Assembly: GCA_030765055.1 (NCBI GenBank)
Contig: CM060950.1
Span: forward strand, 22,322,876 to 22,386,875
Length of the DNA: 64,000 nt
Source of the DNA: Mantis religiosa
Lineage: Eukaryota > Arthropoda > Insecta > Mantodea > Mantidae
Direction of reading: 5' to 3'
Shown here: piece by piece, positions 55,560 to 64,000 of the stretch
Position numbering within the stretch: position 1 is the first letter of the stretch
How the letters are laid out: each line of letters starts with the position of its first letter
Notes under the pieces: generated by a model
Database searches by the model: none
Told to the model about the DNA's origin: nothing
What the model saw: only the letters and a program-made list of their open reading frames with translations
Program-made: the position numbers and the translations under genes

Positions 55560-57641
55560 CTGATTATTACTTTCATTGTTGGTTAGGTTGGTGCTATCGT
55601 TTATACTCACATCATTCTCTGTGCTTTGTGTATTTTCGACTCTTTCATTTTGATTACTTCTTTCAAATCTCACACCCCTAAAATCTCTTTGATTTGCACT
55701 AAATAAACTAGTACCTCTACCCCTATTAAAATTACTTATTCGCTGATTATTTCCTCGATAAAATCTTACATGGTTTATTTGATCATTTCTTCCAATTCTC
55801 GTCGACTGATTGTTATGATAATTCCTTTGCACATTATTTTGAACTCCACTTCCTGTTCCGGGAATTACAGATTCATAAGTTCGTCTAGGATCATAACCTC
55901 TTCCTTCAAATCTTTGATTTCTCACGGGTGCCCCGCCCCAATTTAAACTCGTCCTATTATTCCTATTATTTGTAGGTTGTGATTCCTGTCGATTTCTTCC
56001 TCGCTCAATATGGACGTTATTATAGTTACCATCACAGGATGTAGTATCATTAATGAGGTTATGTGCTTCAAATTCGGATAATAATTCAATCATATCAGAG
56101 AAATCAATAGGCTTAGCCACAATTAAATGATTTCTGATATGTGGTGGATAATGACGTATTAGCATGTTGACAATTTCTGTCTCAGAAATTTCGGGATTGA
56201 TCAACTTACTTTTGTTTGCTAATTTTAAGAAATATTCAGTCATAGAAATCCCTTTTTTAAACTCAAACCTACCCGTTGCTAACTCAACTTTTATTCTTCT
56301 TTGTCTCTCAGGTCCCCAAAATCTATTTATAAACAGATTTCTGAAAGTACTGTATGTTTCATGTGAAGCCAAAGTTAACCTTAACCACTCAAGAGCATTT
56401 TTCTTCAAACAGCGTTTTACTATTACCATCCGAAATTCATTGGGAATTCTCTTAATACGGAAATATTCTTCCAATTCCCTAAGAAATACTTTTGGATTAT
56501 CACCTGATTCCTCATCAAAACTTGGTGGACTAATATCATTCAGTGAATAATGTACACATTCATTTTGACCTAGACTGTGGAGTTGTGTGTGTGAGGACAT
56601 GTTCTGTGTGTTTCTGTGATAATTAATATCATTATCTGGACTCACAAAATCACTACATTCACTTACTACATCACTAGACTTCTGATGATTGCTTAATTCA
56701 CCTGGTAAGTCACAATCGTTTATATTTGTAATTCTAGACATTTCTTTCCCGTTATTTACTTTTCTAGCCTGTAATGCAATTACAACTTGTGTCAATTTTC
56801 CTAAGTTATCCTTTTCTTTTTCAAAATGTTCTTTTACCTCTTTAATTTGCAAAATTACTTCTTCTTTTACTTTACTTATCTCATCAATTTGTAACTTTAT
56901 TTCCTCTTGGTGTATCTTACTTTCATCATGTTGTAATTGCATTTCAGAACAAATTACATTGATTCTTTGTTCTACTTTATCTCCTAATTCTTCTCTTTGT
57001 TTTTGTGTTATTTCTGCCTGTTGTATCCTAAATGTTTCTAACTCTTTGTTTAATTCCATTCTTATTTCTTGTTTCACAATGTCCTGACCTAACCTAGTTT
57101 CCTGAATTATCTCTCTCAACTCATTGACTTCCTTTCTATTCTCATCCTTATTAATCTCTAAAATCTGCATGAGCCTTTCCATATTATCCCTACACTCTTT
57201 TCTCCCTTCTCTAATCTCCTGTGAAATTTCAGATTTTAATTCCTGTTTTAGCTTCTGTAATAAATTAATTTCTAAGTTACTCACATTTTGTGCTAGTTCC
57301 TGTCTTACTCCTACATCTAAATCATTCATTTTCTTAGTTAAATCATTTACATTTTGTTCTATTTTAGAATCTAAATTACTCATTTCTGATTTTACATCTT
57401 TCATTCTAGAATCTAAATTACTCATTTCAGATTTAACATCTCCTATTTTAGAATCCAAATTACTCATTTCTGATTTTAAATCATTTGCATTTTGTTCTAT
57501 TTTAGAATCTAAATTACTTAACATTCTCGTTATTCTTTCCAACATTGACTCATTATCTATGCTTAATCCTGCATTCTCCCTATTCATTCCTACACTATCA
57601 GTAACTTCTCCTTCCACTGTTATTTCTTTTCTACTCGCCAT
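55542..57641 (-). CDS. gag: retrotransposon Gag with coiled coil and Arg/Gly-rich tail
   Basis: The frame is open from 57674, but the second ATG at 57641 (MASRKEITVEG, in 'aaagatgg') has the better start context. Residues about 40-110 contain tandem SEMSNLDSKIGDVK-type 14-residue repeats. A long coiled coil follows to about 300. The capsid-like gag domain is at about 370-510: NPKVFLRELEEYFRIKRIPN, CLKKNALEWLRLT, FINRFWGPERQRR and MTEYFLKLANKSKLI. The C-terminus is rich in Arg, Asn and Gly (FYRGNNQRISNFNRGRGTSL) and has no CCHC zinc knuckle. It should form the particle that packages element RNA. No stops or shifts are present. Confidence 0.92.
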   Translation of the reverse strand: MASRKEITVEGEVTDSVGMNRENAGLSIDNESMLERITRMLSNLDSKIEQNANDLKSEMSNLDSKIGDVKSEMSNLDSRMKDVKSEMSNLDSKIEQNVNDLTKKMNDLDVGVRQELAQNVSNLEINLLQKLKQELKSEISQEIREGRKECRDNMERLMQILEINKDENRKEVNELREIIQETRLGQDIVKQEIRMELNKELETFRIQQAEITQKQREELGDKVEQRINVICSEMQLQHDESKIHQEEIKLQIDEISKVKEEVILQIKEVKEHFEKEKDNLGKLTQVVIALQARKVNNGKEMSRITNINDCDLPGELSNHQKSSDVVSECSDFVSPDNDINYHRNTQNMSSHTQLHSLGQNECVHYSLNDISPPSFDEESGDNPKVFLRELEEYFRIKRIPNEFRMVIVKRCLKKNALEWLRLTLASHETYSTFRNLFINRFWGPERQRRIKVELATGRFEFKKGISMTEYFLKLANKSKLINPEISETEIVNMLIRHYPPHIRNHLIVAKPIDFSDMIELLSEFEAHNLINDTTSCDGNYNNVHIERGRNRQESQPTNNRNNRTSLNWGGAPVRNQRFEGRGYDPRRTYESVIPGTGSGVQNNVQRNYHNNQSTRIGRNDQINHVRFYRGNNQRISNFNRGRGTSLFSANQRDFRGVRFERSNQNERVENTQSTENDVSINDSTNLTNNESNNQREMEN

Positions 57642-57821
57642 CTTTTTAACTATTTTCTGATTTCTTAACAACATAAATCTACTACTACTACTATTTTTTT
57701 TTCACTCACTTAAACCAGTTCTCGTTTTCTTCTTTCTTCTCTCTTCTTTCTTCTTTCCTTTTAAATTCCCACGGAGCTGCACGATGCTTTAATCTCCTCT
57801 TCTTTATCCTATTCGAGCCCC

Positions 57822-57839
57822 ACACGTTGCTGCGCCATT
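57822..57839 (-). promoter_or_regulatory. primer-binding site of the LTR element
   Basis: On minus, directly after the 5' LTR, the sequence is 'aatggcgcagcaacgtg'. A TGG a few bases past the LTR end, as complement of a tRNA 3' CCA, marks the site where a host tRNA would prime minus-strand synthesis. I could not determine which tRNA. Confidence 0.65.
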
Positions 57840-58336
57840 TGTAACGGGATTATATTTTCGTTCGTCTTCAACTAATAAGAAGCAAGCCAACTTTTTATAA
57901 GATCCAAGTCGAGTTTTAATCTACTGAGAGTCGTGAGATCTTTTCTCAGGTGTGGATGCGGATTTTTATTGAAAATAAACTTTAGATGAGTCCAATTTTG
58001 TAATATATTATTTAATTATATAATACGAACTATGATTCACTCTTATCTATTATAAATATTGAATAACACTTTTTGAATCTTATTAATTTTCCTTTACAAT
58101 TACAATCCTCGTAACATCTTTCCTCCTTCTCCAGCAAGACACAAGATTCTCACTTTTTCTAGATTATTGATTTTCTTGTCCCCATAGTAATTCCCACTTT
58201 ATTTTGTGATTGGCCGATTCTCTGACACGTCATCACACCACGTCATACCACTACTACTTCGGCCAATCACACAACTACATACATTTTTATATATTTATTA
58301 TTCCTTCGAACATTACTAAACAAAAATACTGTTACA
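57840..58336 (-). repeat. 5' LTR
   Basis: 497 bp, apparently identical to 53828-54324, including the inverted CCAAT pair (at 58205-58217 and 58259-58271). It should drive transcription toward lower coordinates. Confidence 0.93.
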
Positions 58337-58683
58337 AGGTTTTTCGTCGCACCAGAAACACGCTCCCTAAATGACAGGCTAATTAATCCAAAGTACCACC
58401 GAGTTCCAAAACGTTCCAGGTGGAGAAACTTCCAGAAGATTATAATTATTTGGAAACAGCGCTTTTACACTGGACGAGCGCAATCTTCATCTGTTTAGCG
58501 ACCTCCGAATAAACTTGCCCAATAGCCGCTGCTCACAATATCATCACTAGAGTATCGATTTTGAAGACCCAAAATGGTTTTGAAAAATGAGATAGTGTGA
58601 CTTAAGTTTTAAAACATAAAATAGTTACCGATGAAGAAGACTCCATAAGATATAACACGGCGTAAGGATAAGGATAGTAGAAA

Positions 58684-58765
58684 CTGAGTTCGAATGTCGG
58701 TCAGGGTCAGATATGTAGCCACGGTTATTTTCCGGGGTCAGGTAACTCGAAGCTACACATTCCAG
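58684..58765 (+). repeat. tRNA-derived SINE, family 2, fragment
   Basis: Contains 'gagttcgaatgtcggtcagg' (B-box region), then a diverged body 'ttttccggggtcaggtaact'. The head start and tail are missing. Confidence 0.5.
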
Positions 58766-58769
58766 ATTC

Positions 58770-59955
58770 TAAAATGAAAAAACCGTGATACCGAAATTAA
58801 AGGATTGCCATAAGTAAAGAATCATGATAGATCTCAAAGGAATGTTGGTTCTTTGTTACAACGCGTGCAGGTGCAGTTGAGTCGAATAGCATCGTAAGAA
58901 ACAGTGTCCTTAATAGAGTTCTAAAGGGTAGCACTTGACGTTGAATAGGATATTCTTCGGACCCTTCATAATGGCATGACAAAATAATCACAAAGGTAAT
59001 CTTTGGTTGAATAAAGGACATAGAGAAAGTGAAAGTCACGCACATCCACGCGCAGCTGTGGACCTGCAGTCTTCGCTCTGAAGCCGATTAGGGCAGTCTT
59101 CTTCTGTCTTGGTCGAGGGCAGAACAGAAGTAATGAGAGAAGATATTTGTCGGTTCATATATACGTGAAGAACGAATTAAGCTTTATTGAGTAATAAGCA
59201 TTTCACATATAGTAGCTTTAAACAGTGATATTGGTAACCCTTGGTCGGCAACTTCTAGTTGGATGTTCTGATAAAAAGAAGCAGTCATTAAACCCGTTTG
59301 AAACGGGCATTCCAGTGTCATTAAAACTATTCTTCTCATACATACTCACGCATGCCCTTAGAGAAACCTCATTGCTTTACCCTGAGCTAAACAATATTTG
59401 TTTCAAACTCTCCCGTTAAAGTGGTGACCCTTGCTCGCCAACATTTATTCGTATCAACCGGGCACTTTGACATTATGCTATCGAGAGACGTAAAGACTTG
59501 TTTCATATACAAATAGGGTAGATAATGATTTAATACAGATATTACCACTGTACCATTTCTGAAATTATTTAACATGATACATGATATCATATTTCCCTAC
59601 ATGGCTAAAGCTAAACACAATGTGGTAGAAATTACATTCTACATCAGATCCAGATCCAGCACTTTCAATACTAGTCTCCTTCAAAAATGGAAACTGCTCT
59701 TTAAGAGAATAACAACATATATATTTTTGCTTAGGCATCTAAATTTACTTCACAGTTACAGTAGAAACGAATTAAACCGAATAATAAATTTAGTATCCAA
59801 GTGTTCCTCTTGGAAGCACGCACATAGAATGAGATAGAAGCCAATCTACGTCGTCTAGACCGCAACTTCCGCCGATAGTAAACATAAGCTTCGGTACCAA
59901 CATAACAATCAATAGCGAAATATTTCCCTTTTGATATTTACTTAAAAGTTAACCA
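58770..59955. other. no recognisable feature
   Basis: Nothing recognised on either strand. Confidence 0.4.
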
Positions 59956-59960
59956 CTAAG

Positions 59961-60287
59961 GGCGCGACAGCCCTTAGAGGGCCAAGGTCTACCAACCCGA
60001 CTGCCGGCCTCACGCCCACTTACGCACGGCAGAGGTGGGCGATCATCCAACCGATACGGGGAGGAGATGTGGTGAGCATCTCGGCATCCCCCAGCCGGAA
60101 TGATGGTTTCCGTGACCAGGGCCGCTTACCTAGCGCAAGCTCCCCACCTTCCTCACGATGCTGAGTGGGCACCGGTCCTATACCCGGGACCTAACATCCC
60201 CACCGCATGGGTGGGATCGAACCCGGGCCGCTTTCTGTGGCCAGGGACCAAGGCATGCTGCCTTAGCCCACTACGCCACGGCGCAGA
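59961..60287 (-). repeat. tRNA-derived SINE, family 1
   Basis: Complement of the copy at 311-646, head at the right ('ctgcgccgtggcgtagtggg' on minus) with B box 'gggttcgatccc'. It ends near 'gggctgtcgcgccctta' on minus, like copy 1. Confidence 0.88.
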
Positions 60288-60404
60288 ACTTATATTTAGT
60301 TAATTATGTGTAAAAGCATATTTCTTCTTAGCAAGGAAAAATGTGCAATCAAATTAGAGATATTTCGTGTTTTTAAGATGCAAAAACATTCAGTACTAAT
60401 AAAC

Positions 60405-60520
60405 CTCTAAGGAACCGGGACATTTAGCGTCCCGGGTAGAACTTTCCGGGACACCGGGACAATTGAACAAAAGGCTATAATCTTGGACTGTCTCGGTAAA
60501 ACCGGGACGTCTGGGATCCC
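60405..60520. repeat. CCGGGAC-rich block, possible hAT terminal region
   Basis: Five to six copies of CCGGGAC or its complement in about 110 bp ('gaaccgggac', 'gcgtcccggg', 'ttccgggacaccgggac', 'aaaccgggacgtctggg'), ending 'gggatcccta'. Similar blocks with a terminal 'agggatccc' occur near hAT element ends, but no matching partner end is seen here. Confidence 0.45.
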
Positions 60521-60535
60521 TACTCTAAGCTCTAA

Positions 60536-60592
60536 TTTTCACCTATTTCATGCATTCATCGTCCGATATAACTTAACCAATTAAAAGGACGT
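60536..60592 (+). repeat. SINE family 2 tail fragment
   Basis: 'cacctatttcatgcattcat', 'cgtccgatataacttaa' and 'aaaggacg' match the end of family 2, without head or body. Confidence 0.5.
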
Positions 60593-60599
60593 TTAATCT

Positions 60600-61531
60600 T
60601 AACAGAAAAAAGATAATAGAAATTTGACTCTACGCACTCATTAACCAAGAAAACGGAAAACTGACTTGTGAACTCATAACAGAAATTATAACTGCTCCCA
60701 TGACAATATAATTACTCTGAGATGGTCACCAAGGAGCTCCCATCACATGTTTTACTCCACGTGGAAAAATAAGCTGATTGGCTAAAGTTAGATATGAATT
60801 GATTTCTATTGGATGGATGCCAGTAAAGCAACTGAAGAATGCTACCGCACTTCCCCCCTCCTTTTTGACAAATACATTAAACATAGAGTTTTGTGTTAGG
60901 TAATCCACATGACTTTTGAACCATATGCTCTGGCTTTCTTATGCAATTCTACTGACACTGAAGGTAAATCAGGCAAGTACCAGCTGCACCAGGGTTCATT
61001 CAGGAACAAAGCTTATGCATGTAACACGCGACTGCGTGCAAGGTTTAGCAATACTCTCTTTGTGTCTCCGCAGAACTACGCAGGTTGAATAGTTTAACCC
61101 TGTGTTATCAGCCAGGCATGTGTATTTGTGTTTTCTAGGAACCATGTTATCTGTAGAGCAGTTCATCTCTCATACATTATATGCGAGGTCAAACAGCACT
61201 TCCGCAATGAATGTGATCTTTTATAGAAGTCTCTATTCCTGGAAACTCCAAGTTACGTCACAGTGTAGGTGTTAAAATGCATGAATTCTAACTCCTTTCT
61301 GAGTTGCATTTTAAAGGAGCAACAATAAATAAGTAATAAAGGCATTAAAATAAATAATTAATAATATTATTATAATACTTAAAGTGCGCTTGGAAACAAA
61401 AGTTCCTAAACTTAAAAATTGAAAGCTCAGTAGCAATCACAAGAGGGAAAAATATTTCAATGTATAAAGGTATTTTCTTTCTTTATATACTTGAAACAGC
61501 GATTAAATTTGAATATGAAATCTATTAGTAC
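60600..61531. other. no recognisable feature
   Basis: No motif or repeat was recognised before the Penelope-like block. Confidence 0.4.
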
Positions 61532-62110
61532 TGGATATAACACAACTATAAACAAAGCCAAAACACTATCAAAATTCGCATTACTGAACAAAAGACTGTT
61601 TTCAGTAAAATAAATGCCAGGTCAGGAGAAAATTAATTGTGTCAAAGAAACGTAACTACTTAACTTGAATACTACTGGGAGCGAAGAATAAAGGAGGCTT
61701 TGGCGATTTCCTCTGAGAGGCGCCCACTTAATCGCGATGCTGGATTTCAGTTCAGCTCCTCTTGGAAACCGGCCTTAAAAATGGAAATCCGTCGAATTAA
61801 GAAGCAAAGATCAATACAGCTTGATAATCAAGTTAGGTAGTTACGTTTCTTTGACATAATTTTCTATACTCACACCATCTCCTGACCTGGCATTTAATTT
61901 ACTGAAAACAGTCTTTTGTTCAGTAATGCGAATTTTAATAGTATTTTGTCCATGTTTATAGTTGTGTTATATCCAGTATTTCATTTGTAGTTATAAAATT
62001 TTATAAATATCTTGATGATAGGAGAGATACACACTCCCGAAACATTGATATCTAATCATCTATTCACCTGGCTGGCTGCTCGAGAAGAAAGTTAAGATAC
62101 TTTGTAGTTG
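61532..62110 (+). mobile_element. Penelope-like element, 3' part with short inverted copy
   Basis: 61532-61667 is the reverse complement of 61830-61975, so the insertion is a partial palindrome. The plus arm encodes the ORF end (61672-61839), followed by a 3' region and a terminal segment at about 62010-62100 ('ctcccgaaacattgatatct'). The same terminal segment recurs at 62222-62320 (minus) and 63270-63380 (plus). The reverse transcriptase is absent. Confidence 0.75.
61672..61839 (+). pseudogene. Penelope-like ORF, C-terminal end
   Basis: An open stretch reads YWERRIKEALAISSERRPLN, then RDAGFQFSSSWKPALKMEIR, and stops at 61837-61839. Known Penelope endonuclease ends have 'Y..R..KEA.EI......NRD.G..LS.SW.P.L', which this matches closely. 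The GIY-YIG core upstream is missing in this copy. Confidence 0.75.
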
Positions 62111-62221
62111 TTTATATCTAATTCTACAGGGGCCATTCCTTAACAAAAAAGTTTATCCCAGCCTATATTAGTAACAAATATAAATTCTATACATGATATC
62201 CATTTAATTTAATTACAGCTG

Positions 62222-63380
62222 TTGAAGATATTCTCGGGAAGCAAGGCAGGTGAAAAGACGATTAGAAATCGACGTTTCGTGAGCGTACATCTCTCCCATC
62301 ATCAGGGTATTTTAAGAAATGTTATAACCACAAAATGTATAAGTGGATATGGCACAAATTTCAACAAAGGCAAAGCACTACCAATACTGGCATCATTGAA
62401 CAAAAGACTATCTTCAGTAAATTAAATGTCAGGTCAGGAGGTGGAGTGAGTATAGAAAATTAATTAGGTCAAAGAAACGTAACTACTTAACTTGATGATC
62501 AAACTGTATAGATCTGTGCTTCTTAAGTCGACGGATTTCTATTTTAAGGCCAGTTTCCAAAAGGAGCTGAACTGAAATCCAGCATCACCATTAAGCGTGC
62601 TCCTCTAGAAGGAAATGGCCAAAGCCTCCTTAACTCTCTGCTCCCAGTAACTGTTGCATCTTGTCAGGATGGTCGTCTCCCGAAAGTTGGCTCTATGGTC
62701 GTTATCAAAGCAATGATCTGCCAGTCCAGACTTCTCAGGTTGCATTAAACAAATGCTCTGTTCATGTTCGTTTACTCTGTGAATGTAGGACACCGTATAC
62801 AGGACAAACCAGAAGGACCATCGCTACCAGAATAAACGAACATTAACGGAGAATTCGTTTAATGCAATCTGAGAAGTCTAGGCTGGCAGATCATTGTTTT
62901 GATAACGACCACAGAGCTTGGCAAAATGCAACAGTTACTGGGAGCGGAGAGTTCAGGAGGCTTTGGCCATTTCCTCCGAGAGGTGCACGCTTAATCGTGA
63001 TGGTGGATTTCAGTTCAGTTCCTATTTAAAAACCGGCCTTAAAATGCAAATCCGTCGGCTTAAGAAGCACAGACCTATACAGCTTGATATCAAGTGAAGT
63101 AGTTACGTTTCTTTGGCCTAATTAATTTTCTATACTCATGCCATCCCCTGACCTGGCATTTAATTTACTGAAAACAGTCTTTTATTCAGTGATGTGAGTA
63201 TTGGTAGAGTTATGCCTTTGTTCATATTTGTGTTATATCCAGTTATACATTTTGTGGTTAAAACATTTCTTAAAATATCCTCATGATGGGAGCGAGTACG
63301 CTCCCGAAACGTCGATTTCTAATCGTCTTTTCAATTGGCTTGTTTCCCGAAAAGATCTTGAACATACTCGTCAACAGGAA
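62222..63380. mobile_element. palindromic Penelope-like insertion (GIY-YIG remnants)
   Basis: Two ~550-bp arms, 62222-62777 (minus) and 62829-63380 (plus), are reverse complements joined head to head by about 50 bp. The plus reading across the centre is LLCECRTPYTGQTRRTIATR (GIY-YIG motif region), then a stop and EKSRLADHCFDNDHRA. The minus arm reads SICLMQPEKSGLADHCFDND, FRETTILTRCNSYWEQRVKE. The outer ends of both arms carry the segment with 'cgaaacgtcgatttctaatc'. Opposed partial copies are a known Penelope-like insertion form. Non-functional. Confidence 0.78.
63283..63322 (+). ncRNA. hammerhead-like motif in Penelope terminal segment
   Basis: 'ctcatga' (one change from the hammerhead core CTGATGA), a 7-bp stem 'gggagcg'/'cgctccc', then 'gaaacgtc' follow each other. 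Matching segments are at 62265-62317 on minus (with exact CTGATGA) and 62012-62050 on plus. Penelope-like elements are known to carry such ribozymes. An extra T before the stem and a very short third stem make activity doubtful. Confidence 0.4.
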
Positions 63381-63900
63381 AGCTTCAGGTCTCATTTCAT
63401 TTTAGCTATCTCTTTTGGTTTTTTAAATTCCTTGTTACACAAATAAAAATTATGATACGTAATGTAAAATGTGGCTGAGAAGCAAACCCGAAACTACAAG
63501 ATAAAGCATTCTAACTCCTTCTTCATAACTGTTTCGGGAAAGCCATGTAAGATGCTTTTAATTTGATCATACTAGTTCCATTTATACGACTTTAGCAATT
63601 AAAAGAGCGAAGTTACTTGGCTTCACTACAAATTGCACTCCTGAATCCTTTGTCATGCAGAACTGCCTCGGAAGTTCATAACGTGATTTTTCCTTGCAGC
63701 TAACCTCACGCTAGAATATAATACAAATTACATCTGAACGAGCTCATACAGCGTCGCTATAACAATACTGACGTTATACCCTTGCCATTCTGATAATATT
63801 AGCATTTTCATATACCTTAATTTAGCTACTATCTCTATTCCATAAGCATTATAAAAGCTGTTATGATAATAACGTATTTTTCTTTCAACTGCAGCACACA
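63381..63900. other. no recognisable feature
   Basis: AT-rich; nothing to annotate. Confidence 0.4.
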
Positions 63901-63902
63901 TA

Positions 63903-64000
63903 CAGGGTGTTCCACTTGAAACACCAGTAAAATAAATGGCTGTAGCTCAATAGAAAAAGTTATGTAATTAAAACTGATGGCATTTTTTAGTAGCTAAAGA
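63903..64000 (+). mobile_element. possible start of a TIR element, cut by the window end
   Basis: 'tacagggtgttccacttgaa' followed by acacc has the TA + CAGGGTGTTC start seen in many insect DNA transposons. It resembles, but is not the same as, the end at 51601. The rest lies outside the window. Confidence 0.35.

Larger units (their letters stand above)
53828..58336 (-). mobile_element. complete gag-pro LTR retrotransposon lacking RT and integrase
   Basis: Two 497-bp LTRs (53828-54324 and 57840-58336) with TGTAAC...GTTACA ends look identical base for base. AGGT is duplicated on both sides (53824-53827, 58337-58340). The coding strand is minus: 5' LTR at 57840-58336, primer-binding site, gag, protease in the -1 frame, about 290 bp of non-coding sequence, a purine-rich tract, 3' LTR. 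The protease frame stops right where a Ty3/gypsy reverse transcriptase should start, and no RT, RNase H or integrase is present. Identical LTRs imply recent insertion, so the element probably used enzymes from a related full-length element. Confidence 0.93.

Noticed and set aside
56164..57660. Plus-strand frames of 128-178 codons opposite gag
   Set aside because: Low-complexity Ser/Leu/Phe-rich antisense of the Gag coiled coil; no start context or domain.

Overview
This is a stretch of a large, transposon-rich animal genome, almost certainly an insect. The evidence is the set of mariner, Tc1, IS630-like, Penelope, non-LTR and gypsy-like elements, plus several tRNA-derived SINE families. A polyneopteran such as a cockroach or termite would fit, but that is a guess from repeat style only. 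I found no convincing host protein-coding gene and no intact cellular RNA gene. Nearly everything I can name is a mobile element, mostly broken, or a tandem repeat. The long open frames at 43.7-51.0 kb come from a repeat unit whose length is divisible by three; they are not a credible protein.

Layout. 0-9 kb: a tRNA SINE, two solo LTRs of one family, a mariner deletion derivative (3172-4590) that received two SINEs, an IS630-like N-terminal fragment, a non-LTR reverse transcriptase remnant and a degenerate ~48-bp minisatellite. 8.8-11.9 kb: a second mariner split by a GC-rich non-LTR element that carries ORF1 but no ORF2. 12.6-14.3 kb: a non-LTR insertion whose upstream part is inverted relative to its 3' end. 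15-24 kb: IS630-like fragments and two related IS630-like elements with terminal inverted repeats, a third mariner type, and a Tc1 pseudogene with an intron-like interruption. 25-35 kb: SINEs, an RT remnant, a SINE split by a 417-bp insertion, a solo LTR, a fourth mariner type and a ~980-bp TIR element. 37-42 kb: transposase pseudogenes and two more copies of the first mariner family.

43.0-51.0 kb is a GC-rich tandem array of a 78-bp unit with 109/110-bp variant units, higher-order repetition and decayed edges. 51.6-52.9 kb holds the second, inverted copy of the ~980-bp TIR element, with a different SINE inside it. 53.8-58.3 kb is the youngest and cleanest feature: an LTR retrotransposon on the minus strand with two 497-bp LTRs that look identical, a 4-bp target duplication, gag and an aspartic protease in the -1 frame, and no reverse transcriptase, RNase H or integrase. 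61.5-63.4 kb contains two palindromic Penelope-like insertions with GIY-YIG endonuclease remnants and hammerhead-like motifs.

The elements do not form a pathway. They record layered insertions: SINEs into mariners and TIR elements, a non-LTR element into a mariner, and an LTR-like or TIR-like element into a SINE. The most interesting objects are the gag-pro-only LTR element (apparently mobilised in trans), the ORF1-only non-LTR element, the codon-periodic satellite, and the palindromic Penelope copies.
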